Below, piece after piece: positions 53,900-63,288 of a stretch of DNA of 64,000 nucleotides. Under the pieces are notes generated by a model. The model ran no database searches. It had not been told where the DNA came from and worked only from the letters and a program-made list of their open reading frames with translations. The stretch covers positions 248,001-312,000 of the forward strand of contig NZ_WRXN01000006.1 of assembly GCF_009758205.1 (NCBI RefSeq), read 5' to 3'. The translations under genes were made by a program, and so were the position numbers. How positions within the stretch are numbered: the stretch's first letter is position 1; every line of letters begins with the position of its first letter. The stretch is from Chitinophaga tropicalis. Lineage in GTDB: Bacteria > Bacteroidota > Bacteroidia > Chitinophagales > Chitinophagaceae.

Positions 53900-54787
53900 A
53901 TGGAAAATGTATATCATTATGATAGGTATAAAGTATGCGATACTCTCTATAAGGTAATTGAACAAAACGTTACGGAACAGGTGCTTAGCTGGTTACAACA
54001 ACAAAAGGCCCGGTTAGAGGAAGCCGGCAGCATCCTTCAGTTTAACCTTACATTCACCGCAATTTCAAGACAAACCGGAAAACAGGTTATCAGTCTTTCT
54101 CCTGAAGATGCTGCATTACTCGCAGCCAATAACATTTTCATACAAGGATATACGTTAGACAGGCTGGCAAGGGTATGGTGGTTATTACAATTCCCGGCAG
54201 ATGACAGGGAAGTGTACATAAAAACCATTGAAGGCCTGTTTGATGCTGCCGATATGAATGAGCTGGCTGCTCTTTACGGAGCATTACCTCTGCTGGCATG
54301 GCCAGGAGCCTGGACAGCCCGTACAGCTGAAGGTATCCGTTCTAATATTGGTACCGTGCAGGACGCCATTATGCTGGAGAATGCCTATCCCGCAGAATAT
54401 CTGCAGGAAGCTGCATGGAACCAGCTGGTAATGAAGGCTATTTTTACAGAAAAGCCAATACACCGGATAATAGGTTTAGACAGACGTGCCAACCCTCAAC
54501 TCGCTGCAGTGCTTAGCGATTATGCGCATGAACGCTGGGCCGCCGGCAGGACGGTAAATCCGCAATTATGGCGCCTGATTGGCCCGTTTATTGACCAAAC
54601 CTACTTTGCAGACATTGAAAGGGTTTGGAATTCTGAAAACAATATAGAGCACGAAGCTGCCGCTTTAGCATGTTTTGCCAGCTCCTATGCCCCTGCCAGG
54701 GAATTGCTGAAAAAGCACCCCGGAATGCAGGACGAAATTGCCCGGCAAACGATTACCTGGGATACCGTTGCTGCCCGTATAGCATAA
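53900..54787 (+). CDS. eboA: EboA domain-containing protein
   Basis: A 295-residue, largely helical protein without a known enzymatic motif, recognised mainly by position: first of six genes in the exact order of the ebo cluster. It is soluble, with many Trp and Ala residues (LARVWWLLQFPADDREVY, LPLLAWPGAWTARTAEGI). In cyanobacteria the ebo cluster is needed to export scytonemin precursors to the periplasm; EboA's own role is unknown. The 108-nt gap to eboB has no terminator. Confidence 0.85.
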   Translation: MENVYHYDRYKVCDTLYKVIEQNVTEQVLSWLQQQKARLEEAGSILQFNLTFTAISRQTGKQVISLSPEDAALLAANNIFIQGYTLDRLARVWWLLQFPADDREVYIKTIEGLFDAADMNELAALYGALPLLAWPGAWTARTAEGIRSNIGTVQDAIMLENAYPAEYLQEAAWNQLVMKAIFTEKPIHRIIGLDRRANPQLAAVLSDYAHERWAAGRTVNPQLWRLIGPFIDQTYFADIERVWNSENNIEHEAAALACFASSYAPARELLKKHPGMQDEIARQTITWDTVAARIA

Positions 54788-54895
54788 ACGTGTATCACAC
54801 CTTCAATGTATATAATGTTAACTTGTACTGTTGCCGGCCACTCCGGTAAACAGGTACGAATTTATTTAACAGGTCTCAATTAAACAGAAACTGAC

Positions 54896-55882
54896 ATGTG
54901 TTGCAGTCATGAGTTAACCGGGAAGGAATTTCAGCCGGTAAGCGCTTCCCCCGCGTATATGGAAAGAATTAAAGGAATGCGTTTCTTCGACCCGCATATC
55001 CATATGACATCGCGTACCACAGACGATTACCAGGCGATGGCAGATGCAGGAATAACAGCTATCATAGAGCCCGCCTTCTGGCTGGGACAGCCACGTACAG
55101 GCATTGATACCTTCAGGGATTACTTCAATAGCCTGATAGGGTGGGAGCGTTTCCGTTCCTCACAGTTTGGTATCAAACACTACTGTACGATAGGACTGAA
55201 TTCCAAAGAGGCCAACAATGAGAAGCTGGCCGAAGCCGTGATGGAAATACTACCACTTTTTATTTACAAAGAAGGTGTGGTAGGCGTAGGTGAAATAGGC
55301 TTCGATGACCAGACCGCAGCAGAAGAAAAATACTACCGCGCACAGCTGGAACTGGCTAAGGAAGCGGGTTTGCCAGTACAGATACATACCCCTCACCGCG
55401 ATAAAAAGAAAGGCACGCAACGCAGTATGGACATTGCGCTGGAACATGGTTTGGACCCAAAAATGATAATAGTTGACCACAACAATGAAGAAACCGTCCA
55501 GGAAGTGCTGGACCGTGGTTTCTGGGCCGCATTTACTATTTATCCATTCACCAAAATGGGAAATGAAAGAATGGTAGAGATCGTAAAACAGTATGGTAGT
55601 GAACGCATAATGGTAAATTCTGCTGCCGACTGGGGCATCAGCGATCCGCTTGCAGTGCCTAAAACCGCCGCTCTCATGCACGAAAGTGGTATTGACTTGA
55701 ATGATATTCATTTGGTAACTTTCCGCAATGCTATATCTGCTTTCGCCCAGAGCGGTCAGATCGATGAAGCAGATTTTGAATCGGTTAAAGACATCGATCA
55801 ACGGTTGAAGTTTAATGGAAGTACAGTCCTGAGAGGCGGCCAGCAACCAAGAATAGATAAACAGTCTAATATTATTAGATAA
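54896..55882 (+). CDS. eboB: EboB, TatD-related metal-dependent hydrolase
   Basis: A 328-residue amidohydrolase-fold protein. All TatD metal ligands are visible: H34 and H36 (FFDPHIHM), E133 (VGEIGFDD), H164 (QIHTPH), H195 (IVDHNNEE) and D245 (NSAADWG). It therefore should be catalytically competent, with unknown substrate. The N-terminal 25 residues before the barrel contain paired Cys (MCCSH). Second gene of the ebo cluster. Confidence 0.92.
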   Translation: MCCSHELTGKEFQPVSASPAYMERIKGMRFFDPHIHMTSRTTDDYQAMADAGITAIIEPAFWLGQPRTGIDTFRDYFNSLIGWERFRSSQFGIKHYCTIGLNSKEANNEKLAEAVMEILPLFIYKEGVVGVGEIGFDDQTAAEEKYYRAQLELAKEAGLPVQIHTPHRDKKKGTQRSMDIALEHGLDPKMIIVDHNNEETVQEVLDRGFWAAFTIYPFTKMGNERMVEIVKQYGSERIMVNSAADWGISDPLAVPKTAALMHESGIDLNDIHLVTFRNAISAFAQSGQIDEADFESVKDIDQRLKFNGSTVLRGGQQPRIDKQSNIIR

Positions 55883-55971
55883 TCAGTTACGAATTGCGCG
55901 TTAAGAACAACTTATTCTGGTATGGGGGCAATTAACGCTGTCATTCCACAAGCTGCTGTTCGTAATACGCA

Positions 55972-56895
55972 ATGGAGAAAACCCGTAGCCCGGTGAATTA
56001 CATAGTAAGCAAATTGTTAGGATATTTACGTCTGATGCGGCCCGCCAATATTATCACTGCAATAGCAGATATATTGGCCGGAGTTGCTATTTCCGGCTTT
56101 CTGGGTGCTGAAGTTGCCAATTACCTTGATCACCTGCTCCCCATGATCTGCCTGTTCCTGGCCACTATAGGCCTCTACGGCGGAGGAGTGGTGTTCAATG
56201 ACGTCATAGATGCAGAACTGGACAGGATAGAAAGGCCCGAGCGCCCTATTCCCAGTGGTATAATTTCCCGCCCCCAGGCCATCGTCCTTGGTAGCTACCT
56301 CTTCCTCGTAGGAGGACTGGCAGCCTTTTCCGTAGGAAAAAGCACCGGTTTCATTGCCCTTGCCATTATGATACTTGCATTAGTATACAACAAATGGGGC
56401 AAACACCATAACTGGGGGATTGTTAATATGGGACTCTGCCGCGGACTAAACCTCCTCATGGGCATCAGTGTCGTACCCTCCGTACTTTCCGGCTTCTGGT
56501 GGCTGGGGCTGATACCTGTAGTATATATTGCAGCTGTCACAGCTATCAGCAAAGGAGAAGTACATGGCGGGAAGCCACTTACACTCAGGATTTCTGCAGT
56601 ATGTTACGCCCTGGTATGCGGTATAATACTGGTACTGGCTGTCATGAACAAACATATATGGGGAACAGTGCCCTTTATTGCACTGTTTGCTTTCATGATC
56701 TACCAGCCATTGTTTAAGGCCATGAAAGAGCCATCAGCACCTAACATAGGAAAAGCCGTTAAAGGAGGTATCATAGCATTGATTGCCATGAATGCAGCCT
56801 GGGTAGCCGCGTTTTCTACATTACCACATGCCTTGCTGGTACTGATCTTATTGCCGCTATCACTTGCCCTGGCAAGAATGTTCGCTGTTACCTGA
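55972..56895 (+). CDS. eboC: EboC, UbiA-like prenyltransferase
   Basis: A 307-residue membrane protein with about eight to nine membrane helices. The UbiA aspartate-rich motif is N76-D77-x-x-D80-x-x-x-D84, followed by RIERPERPIPSG. A second conserved region (SKGEVHGGKPLTLRIS) stands where the second Asp motif normally lies but lacks the usual D-x-x-x-D, which may be typical of EboC. It probably joins a prenyl group to an aromatic or cyclitol acceptor. 131 nt separate it from eboD, with a possible internal -7 element at 56956-56963. Confidence 0.92.
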   Translation: MEKTRSPVNYIVSKLLGYLRLMRPANIITAIADILAGVAISGFLGAEVANYLDHLLPMICLFLATIGLYGGGVVFNDVIDAELDRIERPERPIPSGIISRPQAIVLGSYLFLVGGLAAFSVGKSTGFIALAIMILALVYNKWGKHHNWGIVNMGLCRGLNLLMGISVVPSVLSGFWWLGLIPVVYIAAVTAISKGEVHGGKPLTLRISAVCYALVCGIILVLAVMNKHIWGTVPFIALFAFMIYQPLFKAMKEPSAPNIGKAVKGGIIALIAMNAAWVAAFSTLPHALLVLILLPLSLALARMFAVT

Positions 56896-57026
56896 TCCTT
56901 TCCACCTGTCATGTGTTTAGCGTTATTCGTCATTCGTATTGTATTGCAGCATAAATAATTTTGTATTTTACTGGCTCGTAACAGGTCCGAATAAATTCAC
57001 GTAAAATAAGACGAGCTAAAATTCCA

Positions 57027-58190
57027 ATGCAGAGTATACAACAATCATTCAAAGTAGATTTTTCTTATAAGGTTTTTTTTACCCGATATCTCTTTAGTCC
57101 GGATAACCATGTCTTCAGGGATTACCTGCTATCACAGGCCTCTGGAGCACTTATTAAGAAGCTGTTATTTGTAGTGGACGATGGCGTAGCAGCCAGTCAC
57201 CCGCAACTCATTTCACAGATCTCAGCTTACCTGCAGCATATTACATCATTTGATCTGGCTGGAGATGTGATACTGGTGCCTGGTGGAGAAGCCTGCAAAA
57301 ATGACCAGGCTTTATTCTACAGCCTGGTAGATAAAATAGATGAGCAGCGAATAGACAGGCACTCCTTCCTTGTAGCAATTGGCGGCGGCGCCGTACTGGA
57401 CCTTGCAGGAATGGTAGCCGCAGTATCTCACAGAGGCGTACGCCACATCAGGATACCTACAACGGTATTATCTCAGAACGATTCCGGAGTAGGAGTGAAG
57501 AACGGGATCAACTACAAAGGGAAGAAGAACTTCCTCGGCACATTCGCTCCGCCGGCAGCTGTATTTAACGACATACACTTTCTGACCACCCTGCAGCCGG
57601 AAGATTGGCGTGCAGGAATATCTGAAGCGGTAAAGGTAGCATTGATCCGGGATGCGGCATTCTTTGAATGGCTGGAAGAACATGCAGACGTACTGGTAAA
57701 TGGTGACCTGCCCCTCATGCAGGAACTGGTATACCGTTGCGCTGCATTACACGTAGCACATATAGGTGGTGGAGGAGATCCTTTTGAAAGCGGTTCTTCC
57801 CGCCCGCTGGACTTTGGCCACTGGAGCGCACACAAGCTGGAACAACTGACAGGATTTGTACTGAGGCATGGTGAAGCGGTATCTGTTGGTATTGCACTTG
57901 ACAGCGTATATACCTCATTGTTAGGATGGATAGATGAAACTGTAGCCTGGCGTATTGTACGTTTATTACACCGCTTCCGGTTACCCGTATATCATCCTTT
58001 ACTGGAAGAACAGCAGGGCACGCCATCTCCCGTATTGAAAGGATTGCAGGAATTCCGGGAGCACCTGGGCGGAAGACTTACTATCTGCCTGCTTAAAAAA
58101 ATAGGACAGGGAGCAGAAGTGCATGAAATAGATGAAACGTTACTGAACAAGGCCGTGGAACTATTAAAAGAGAATTATGCAACTAAGTGA
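57027..58190 (+). CDS. eboD: EboD, 3-dehydroquinate synthase-like sugar-phosphate cyclase
   Basis: A 387-residue NAD- and metal-dependent cyclase. Motifs: VAIGGGAVLDLAGMVAA for NAD, RIPTTVLSQNDSGVGVKNGINYKGKKN, the AGISEAVKVALIRD segment with metal-ligand Glu, and LDFGHWSAHKLE plus RHGEAVSVGIALD with metal-ligand His residues. It differs from AroB in several positions and so is more likely a cyclitol-forming enzyme, as in other ebo clusters. It overlaps eboE by 14 nt. Confidence 0.93.
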   Translation: MQSIQQSFKVDFSYKVFFTRYLFSPDNHVFRDYLLSQASGALIKKLLFVVDDGVAASHPQLISQISAYLQHITSFDLAGDVILVPGGEACKNDQALFYSLVDKIDEQRIDRHSFLVAIGGGAVLDLAGMVAAVSHRGVRHIRIPTTVLSQNDSGVGVKNGINYKGKKNFLGTFAPPAAVFNDIHFLTTLQPEDWRAGISEAVKVALIRDAAFFEWLEEHADVLVNGDLPLMQELVYRCAALHVAHIGGGGDPFESGSSRPLDFGHWSAHKLEQLTGFVLRHGEAVSVGIALDSVYTSLLGWIDETVAWRIVRLLHRFRLPVYHPLLEEQQGTPSPVLKGLQEFREHLGGRLTICLLKKIGQGAEVHEIDETLLNKAVELLKENYATK

Positions 58191-59391
58191 TAAGAGTTAT
58201 CTGACCTACTGTACGAATATTCATCCGGGAGAAAGCTGGAACGCTCATTTCAAACAGTTGCAGCAATATATCCCCTCGGTAAAAGCGCAGGTATCGCCAG
58301 ACAAACCGTTTGGCATCGGCTTACGCTTATCTGATACCGCGAGCCTGGAATTAAGCAAGGAAACTGCTTTGAATGAATTCAGGCAGTGGCTGAAAGAAAA
58401 AAATTGCTACGTGTTTACCATGAACGGCTTCCCTTACGGAGGCTTCCATCATACAGTAGTAAAAGATCACGTACATACACCCGACTGGACAACCGCAGAA
58501 AGAGTAGCATATACCATCCGGCTTTTCCGTATCCTGGCAGCATTACTGCCGGAAGGCATGGAAGGAGGCATATCCACCTCTCCCTTATCCTATAAGCTAT
58601 GGCATGTACGTTGTGAATCAGAAAGACAGGCGGTAATGGAAACAGCTACCCTCCGGTTGCTCACAGTACTGGAACAGCTGGTCAGCATTCATCGCAGTGG
58701 AGGGCCGCTCATGCACCTGGATATAGAGCCGGAACCGGACGGTATGATGGAGAACACACAGGAATTCCTCGACTGGTACCTGGGATACCTGTTACCATTA
58801 GCTACTCCGCACCTGCAGGATAAATTTGGACTGAGTGAAGAAGCCGCAGCCGAGAACGTTAAAACACATATCCGTCTGTGTTATGACGTGTGTCATTTTG
58901 CACTGGTATATGAATCTCCCGCAGCAGTATTAAGACGTCTTGAAGAACATAACCTGAAAATAGGCAAGCTGCAGATCAGCGCCGCATTAAAAGCCCTGCT
59001 GCCAGCTGCTCCCGCTGAAAGAGCTCCATTGATCAATGCCTTCAGGGAGTTTAATGAGCCTACCTACCTGCACCAGGTCATTGCCCGCAAAGCAGGCAGC
59101 TTCGTACATTATCCCGATCTGCCGCAGGCACTGGAAGATGCAGATAATCCTACAGTAGAAGAATGGCGTTCTCATTTTCACGTGCCGGTATTTGTAGACA
59201 GCTACGGAGTACTCTCTTCTACTCAGTCAGACATTAAAGAGGTTTTACGTTTACAACACCGGCAGGCCTTTACACAACATCTTGAAGTAGAGACCTATAC
59301 ATGGGATGTATTGCCTGCCGAACTAAAGGCGCCGATAGACCAGTCAATATCCCGTGAGTTGAGCTGGGTATTGCAACAGTTGGATTTATGA
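58177..59391 (+). CDS. eboE: EboE, xylose isomerase-like TIM-barrel protein
   Basis: A 404-residue protein: SDKSYLTYCTNIHPGESWN at the start, MNGFPYGGFHH, MHLDIEPEPDGM and CYDVCHFALVYE supply the Glu, Asp and His expected for a divalent-metal site of the isomerase/epimerase superfamily. The start overlaps eboD by 14 nt, indicating translational coupling. The substrate may be the EboD product. Confidence 0.9.
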   Translation: MQLSDKSYLTYCTNIHPGESWNAHFKQLQQYIPSVKAQVSPDKPFGIGLRLSDTASLELSKETALNEFRQWLKEKNCYVFTMNGFPYGGFHHTVVKDHVHTPDWTTAERVAYTIRLFRILAALLPEGMEGGISTSPLSYKLWHVRCESERQAVMETATLRLLTVLEQLVSIHRSGGPLMHLDIEPEPDGMMENTQEFLDWYLGYLLPLATPHLQDKFGLSEEAAAENVKTHIRLCYDVCHFALVYESPAAVLRRLEEHNLKIGKLQISAALKALLPAAPAERAPLINAFREFNEPTYLHQVIARKAGSFVHYPDLPQALEDADNPTVEEWRSHFHVPVFVDSYGVLSSTQSDIKEVLRLQHRQAFTQHLEVETYTWDVLPAELKAPIDQSISRELSWVLQQLDL

Positions 59392-59439
59392 AACAGGAAG
59401 TATAGCTTTATCCTGGATTTTTTCTAACGGTGAGTTATC

Positions 59440-60807
59440 ATGAAAAAGACAGTAGTTATTGACGTAGTTGGGCTTTCTTCCTCCCTTATAGGGGAGCATA
59501 CACCCTTTTTGCAGGATTATGTAAAGCGGCATCATTTATCAACCATTACACCAATGGTGCCCGCAGTTACCACAGCTGTACAAAGCACTTACGTAACAGG
59601 GAAATGGCCCGCAGAACATGGAATAGTAGGCAACGGCTGGTATGACAGGCAGGATGCGGAAGTGAAGTTCTGGAAACAATCCAACAAACTGGTAGAATCT
59701 CCCAAAATATGGGAAAAGGCGAAGAAACTGGACCCGTCCTTCACCTGTTCCAAAATGTTCTGGTGGTATAATATGTACTCTACCGCCGACTATTCCGTTA
59801 CTCCCCGTCCAAATTATCTCTCCGACGGCAGAAAGATGCCGGATTGTTATTCACATCCTGCTTCGCTCAGAGACCATCTGCAAAAGGAACTGGGTACATT
59901 CCCCCTCTTCAACTTCTGGGGGCCTACTGCCAATATAAGATCTACACAGTGGATAGCAGACGCGTCCATGATCACAGATAACCTTTATGATCCTACGCTG
60001 ACACTTATTTACCTTCCTCACCTCGACTACTGCCTGCAGAAATTCGGACAGGATATTCCCCGTATCAGTAAAGAGCTGGGAGAAGTAGATACGGTATGTA
60101 AACAGCTGGTAGAGCATTATGAAAAGAAAGGTTGCGAGGTCATCATTCTCTCTGAATACGGTATTACTGATGTGAATAATCCCATCCATCTGAACCGCAG
60201 GTTCAGAGAAGAAGGTTTGTTGCAGATCAGGGAAGAACGTGGACTGGAGCTGCTGGATGCAGGCGCTTCAAAAGCATTTGTTGTCGCAGATCACCAGGTA
60301 GCGCACATATATGTCAATGATCCTTCCTGTTATAAAAAAGTACGCAGTATAGCCGAGAATACCCCTGGCGTACAGCTGGTACTTGACCGGGAAGGTAAAC
60401 GGCAACATCATCTGCATCATGCCCGTAGCGGAGAATTAGTGCTGGTGGCAGACGCCAATAGCTGGTTCACTTACTATTACTGGCTGGATGATGCCAAAGC
60501 GCCCGATTTTGCACGTTTAGTGGACATACACCGCAAACCTGGGTATGACCCTGTCGAAATGTTCATGAACCCGGCAGACCCGCTTATCAAGCTGAAAGCA
60601 GGATTTAAACTGTTAAAGAAGAAACTGGGCTTCCGGTACCTGATGAATGTCATACCACTGGATGCAACGCTGATAAAAGGATCGCACGGGAGAATTTCTG
60701 AAAGAACAGAATATCACCCGGTACTGATATCTGGAAACTCCGGCACAGCGAAGCAGTTACAGGCAACAGATGTGTATGAAGTGATATGGAATGCAATGAT
60801 GAAATAA
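59440..60807 (+). CDS. eboF: EboF, nucleotide pyrophosphatase/alkaline phosphatase superfamily protein
   Basis: A 455-residue metal-dependent phosphodiesterase-type protein. D8 (VVIDVVG), a nucleophile region around Thr44/Thr45 (PAVTTAVQSTYVTGKWPAEHGI), LPHLDYCLQKFG, ILSEYGITDV and the GSHGR near the C-terminus match the NPP metal site. It lacks a signal peptide. It ends the six-gene cluster and is followed by a terminator palindrome. Confidence 0.92.
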   Translation: MKKTVVIDVVGLSSSLIGEHTPFLQDYVKRHHLSTITPMVPAVTTAVQSTYVTGKWPAEHGIVGNGWYDRQDAEVKFWKQSNKLVESPKIWEKAKKLDPSFTCSKMFWWYNMYSTADYSVTPRPNYLSDGRKMPDCYSHPASLRDHLQKELGTFPLFNFWGPTANIRSTQWIADASMITDNLYDPTLTLIYLPHLDYCLQKFGQDIPRISKELGEVDTVCKQLVEHYEKKGCEVIILSEYGITDVNNPIHLNRRFREEGLLQIREERGLELLDAGASKAFVVADHQVAHIYVNDPSCYKKVRSIAENTPGVQLVLDREGKRQHHLHHARSGELVLVADANSWFTYYYWLDDAKAPDFARLVDIHRKPGYDPVEMFMNPADPLIKLKAGFKLLKKKLGFRYLMNVIPLDATLIKGSHGRISERTEYHPVLISGNSGTAKQLQATDVYEVIWNAMMK

Positions 60808-60835
60808 ATAACGATTTTAAAGTTTTAGCTGTCTC

Positions 60836-60868
60836 AAAAAAGCTTTTGCCTATGGCAAAAGCTTTTTT
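60836..60868 (+). terminator. Palindrome/terminator of the ebo cluster
   Basis: Perfect 15-bp stem (60836-60850 with 60854-60868), TAT loop, T run to 60871. It shows the family's TGTCTC left flank and the GCACCGTTTTCCCCC right flank, but no mini-hairpin precedes it. Confidence 0.88.
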
Positions 60869-60997
60869 TTTGCACCGTTTTCCCCCTGTTGTTAAATATT
60901 TATGTATAATAATATATTTTACTATCTTTCCTGAAAATACTGTCAGCATTTTCGTGGACAATAAATAGAAAACTAATACGGGGCAAATCACCTATCT

Positions 60998-62029
60998 ATG
61001 AAAAAACTATTTTCAGTAATCCTGATCGCATACGCGTTATCTTCCTGTAGTTCAACAAACCTGGTGTATATAAGCGTCTTACAACCAGCGCCTGTAACAA
61101 TACCTTCAGACATTAAGAATGTAGGCATTATTAACAGAAGTATCCCGTCTGATAAGAATAGGGCACTTGACATAGTGGATAAGGTGTTATCTGTTGAAGG
61201 AGACAGTCTTGATATCCTGGCTTCCCGTGAAAGCATTAATGGACTGGCAAATGAGCTGGTGAAAAGCAACAGGTTTACGAATGTTGCAGCGTTGAACAGT
61301 ATTGATCTGAAATCAAATGTACCGGGACAGTTCTCCGCACCATTATCCTGGGATATTGTGGATAAGATATGCCGGGAGAAAAAGATGGACGCACTTTTTG
61401 TGCTGGAGCTCTTTGATACAGACTCAAAGATAAGTTATGCTGCAGTGCCGGTTTCCTTGAAAACACCGCTGGGCAATGTTCCGGGGATTGAACATCATGC
61501 CAATATGCTCACCATTATTAAGACTGGCTGGAGGATCTATGATCCGGCAAATAGGGTGCTGCTGGATGAATATCCTTTAACAAGAGAGCTCACGCTTTCA
61601 GGAAAAGGTATAAATCCTGTAGCTGCTGCCGGGGCTATCATTAACAGGAAGGAAGCGTTGAAGGATGTAAGCAGCAGGGCAGGAGAGGAATATGCGCACA
61701 GATTGATACCCTATTGGATCAGGGTTACAAGAGATTACTATGTCAAAGGAACTGACAATTTTAAAATAGGAAAACGTAAAGCCCAGACCGGCAACTGGAA
61801 TGGGGCAGCAGAATTGTGGAAGAAAGAAACTACTTCTTCCAGCAGCAAAATAGCAGGAAGGGCCTGCTATAATATGGCCATTATCTGTGAAATAAACGGC
61901 GATCTGGACCTTGCCATACAATGGGCACAGAAATCATACGAGAACTATGGTAACCGCCTGGCTTTACGCTATGTTAATATCCTGAAGAACAGGAAAGTGA
62001 ATGACAATGTATTAAAATCCCAGCAGTAA
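60998..62029 (+). CDS. DUF6340 family lipoprotein
   Basis: A 343-residue lipoprotein with lipobox Cys17 (YALSSCSS). The motif LQPAPVTIPSDIKNVGIINRS after the signal and SWDIVDKICREKKMDALFVLELFDTD are typical of DUF6340. Residues ~245-330 form one or two TPR-like helix pairs (FKIGKRKAQTGNWNGAAELW, GRACYNMAIICEINGDLDLA). Function unknown; it is probably an outer-membrane assembly or stress lipoprotein. Single gene with its own terminator. Confidence 0.88.
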   Translation: MKKLFSVILIAYALSSCSSTNLVYISVLQPAPVTIPSDIKNVGIINRSIPSDKNRALDIVDKVLSVEGDSLDILASRESINGLANELVKSNRFTNVAALNSIDLKSNVPGQFSAPLSWDIVDKICREKKMDALFVLELFDTDSKISYAAVPVSLKTPLGNVPGIEHHANMLTIIKTGWRIYDPANRVLLDEYPLTRELTLSGKGINPVAAAGAIINRKEALKDVSSRAGEEYAHRLIPYWIRVTRDYYVKGTDNFKIGKRKAQTGNWNGAAELWKKETTSSSSKIAGRACYNMAIICEINGDLDLAIQWAQKSYENYGNRLALRYVNILKNRKVNDNVLKSQQ

Positions 62030-62050
62030 ATAACTTTGAGTTGGCTTCAT

Positions 62051-62087
62051 AAAAAAGCGTTTGCCTGATAAAGGCAAACGCTTTTTT
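62051..62087 (+). terminator. Palindrome/terminator of the DUF6340 gene
   Basis: Perfect 15-bp stem (62051-62065 with 62073-62087) with a 7-nt loop and T run. It is the shortest and least family-like copy. Confidence 0.88.
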
Positions 62088-62249
62088 ACTGGATAAATAA
62101 CCCTCATATTACTTCTCTTAACTGAAATAATCGATAGCATAGATTTACTAGACTTTGTAGGCTTATTGCCCTGTAACCCTGCACTGCTTTAACTATAACA
62201 TATGGTTATCAGCCATAACTTTTAGTAATAACACAAGCCCAGCCTAATT

Positions 62250-62280
62250 TTTGCCGGGATTCTGCAACGCTGTACTTTTG
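62250..62280 (+). promoter_or_regulatory. Consensus Bacteroidota promoter, TauE/SafE gene
   Basis: TTTG (62250-62253), 19-nt spacer, TACTTTTG (62273-62280), an exact match to TTTG-N19-21-TAnnTTTG. It gives a ~110-nt leader. The remainder of the 62088-62396 gap shows nothing else apart from a 5-codon frame (MPAHL, 62348-62365) of doubtful meaning. Confidence 0.82.
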
Positions 62281-62396
62281 AACTGTCCTCCGTAAGAACA
62301 TCGATGTAACAACAAAGGATACCTGTAATTAAACCGACCGATCTGACATGCCAGCTCACCTCTGACATTGTTATCTATTTGCTGAAGGAAGTATTT

Positions 62397-63182
62397 ATGC
62401 TCACATTACTACAACAAACTGATTACCTGGCCATATTGTTTATAGGCCTTATCGTTGGCTATCTTTCCGGCTTGCTGGGAAAGGGCGGAAGTGCAATCAG
62501 CACACCAGCCTTACAGATATTTGCCGGCATTAACCCATTTTATGCGTTAGCTTCTCCCTTACCTGCAGCTATAACCAGTACCCTTTCTGCCACAACAGTA
62601 TATAGCAGGGAAAAACTGTTTAACAGGCGGGTCATCATGACGGGCGCACTGGCAGGTATACCAGCTACTATCCTGGGTGCTTATGTAAGCAGCTATCTGA
62701 AAGGAGAAACGCTGATGATATTTACCGCATTGTTTATTGTTACTATTGGCATTTCGCTCTTATACTCTTTCATAAAGAAAAAGCATGATATAGCAGAACA
62801 TACGGTAGAAGCTGTAGATAATAACGGTTTGCTGATCATGGCTTCACTTGGTATAGGTTTGTTGTCAGGACTACTGGCTAATGCCGGTGGTATTTTGTTC
62901 AGTTCATTCTTTATCAAGCGTTTGAAGATGCCTATCAAACAGGCGTTAGCATGTTCTATTGTACTCTCTGCATTACTTTCAGTGCCCGGCGCATTGGCGC
63001 ATTGGTGGCTGGGGCATATAGACTGGCTGATAGCATTCCTGCTGGCATTGACAGCTATTCCATCTTCCTACCTGGGTGCAAAGACAGCGGTAAAAATGAA
63101 ATCACCTGTATTGGAGAAGCTCTTTGCCTGTACTCTTATCCTCTTTGGTATCTACGATATTATCTATACACTCTGGAAATAA
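62397..63182 (+). CDS. TauE/SafE family sulfite/anion permease
   Basis: A 261-residue membrane protein with about eight membrane helices in two repeats. The N-terminal FIGLIVGYLSGLLGKGGSAIS and second-repeat LGIGLLSGLLANAGGILFSS motifs are the family's Gly-rich signatures. It probably exports sulfite, sulfonates or small organic anions. ATG 62397, with AAGGAAG 6-12 nt upstream, is preferred to TTG 62379. Confidence 0.92.
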   Translation: MLTLLQQTDYLAILFIGLIVGYLSGLLGKGGSAISTPALQIFAGINPFYALASPLPAAITSTLSATTVYSREKLFNRRVIMTGALAGIPATILGAYVSSYLKGETLMIFTALFIVTIGISLLYSFIKKKHDIAEHTVEAVDNNGLLIMASLGIGLLSGLLANAGGILFSSFFIKRLKMPIKQALACSIVLSALLSVPGALAHWWLGHIDWLIAFLLALTAIPSSYLGAKTAVKMKSPVLEKLFACTLILFGIYDIIYTLWK

Positions 63183-63185
63183 AAA

Positions 63186-63206
63186 ATGACTCCCTCCGGG
63201 AGCCAT
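63186..63206 (+). terminator. Weak terminator of the TauE/SafE gene
   Basis: Eight pairs with one mismatch (63186-63194 with 63198-63206), TCC loop, then TATAATTTTA. It starts 3 nt past the stop codon. Confidence 0.55.
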
Positions 63207-63288
63207 TATAATTTTAGTTCGGATAAACGCTGCCAGGCGCTATACGCAGAACTTCCGGGTATACAGTATCAGGCATAAGCCATGATCG

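Noticed and set aside
57027..58190. aroB of the shikimate pathway
   Set aside because: The gene lies fourth in a full ebo series between a UbiA-like and an isomerase-like gene, overlapping the latter; the context favours EboD over AroB.
62348..62365. Five-codon frame MPAHL as a leader peptide for the TauE/SafE gene
   Set aside because: Too short, with no overlapping helix or coding bias; chance occurrence is likely.
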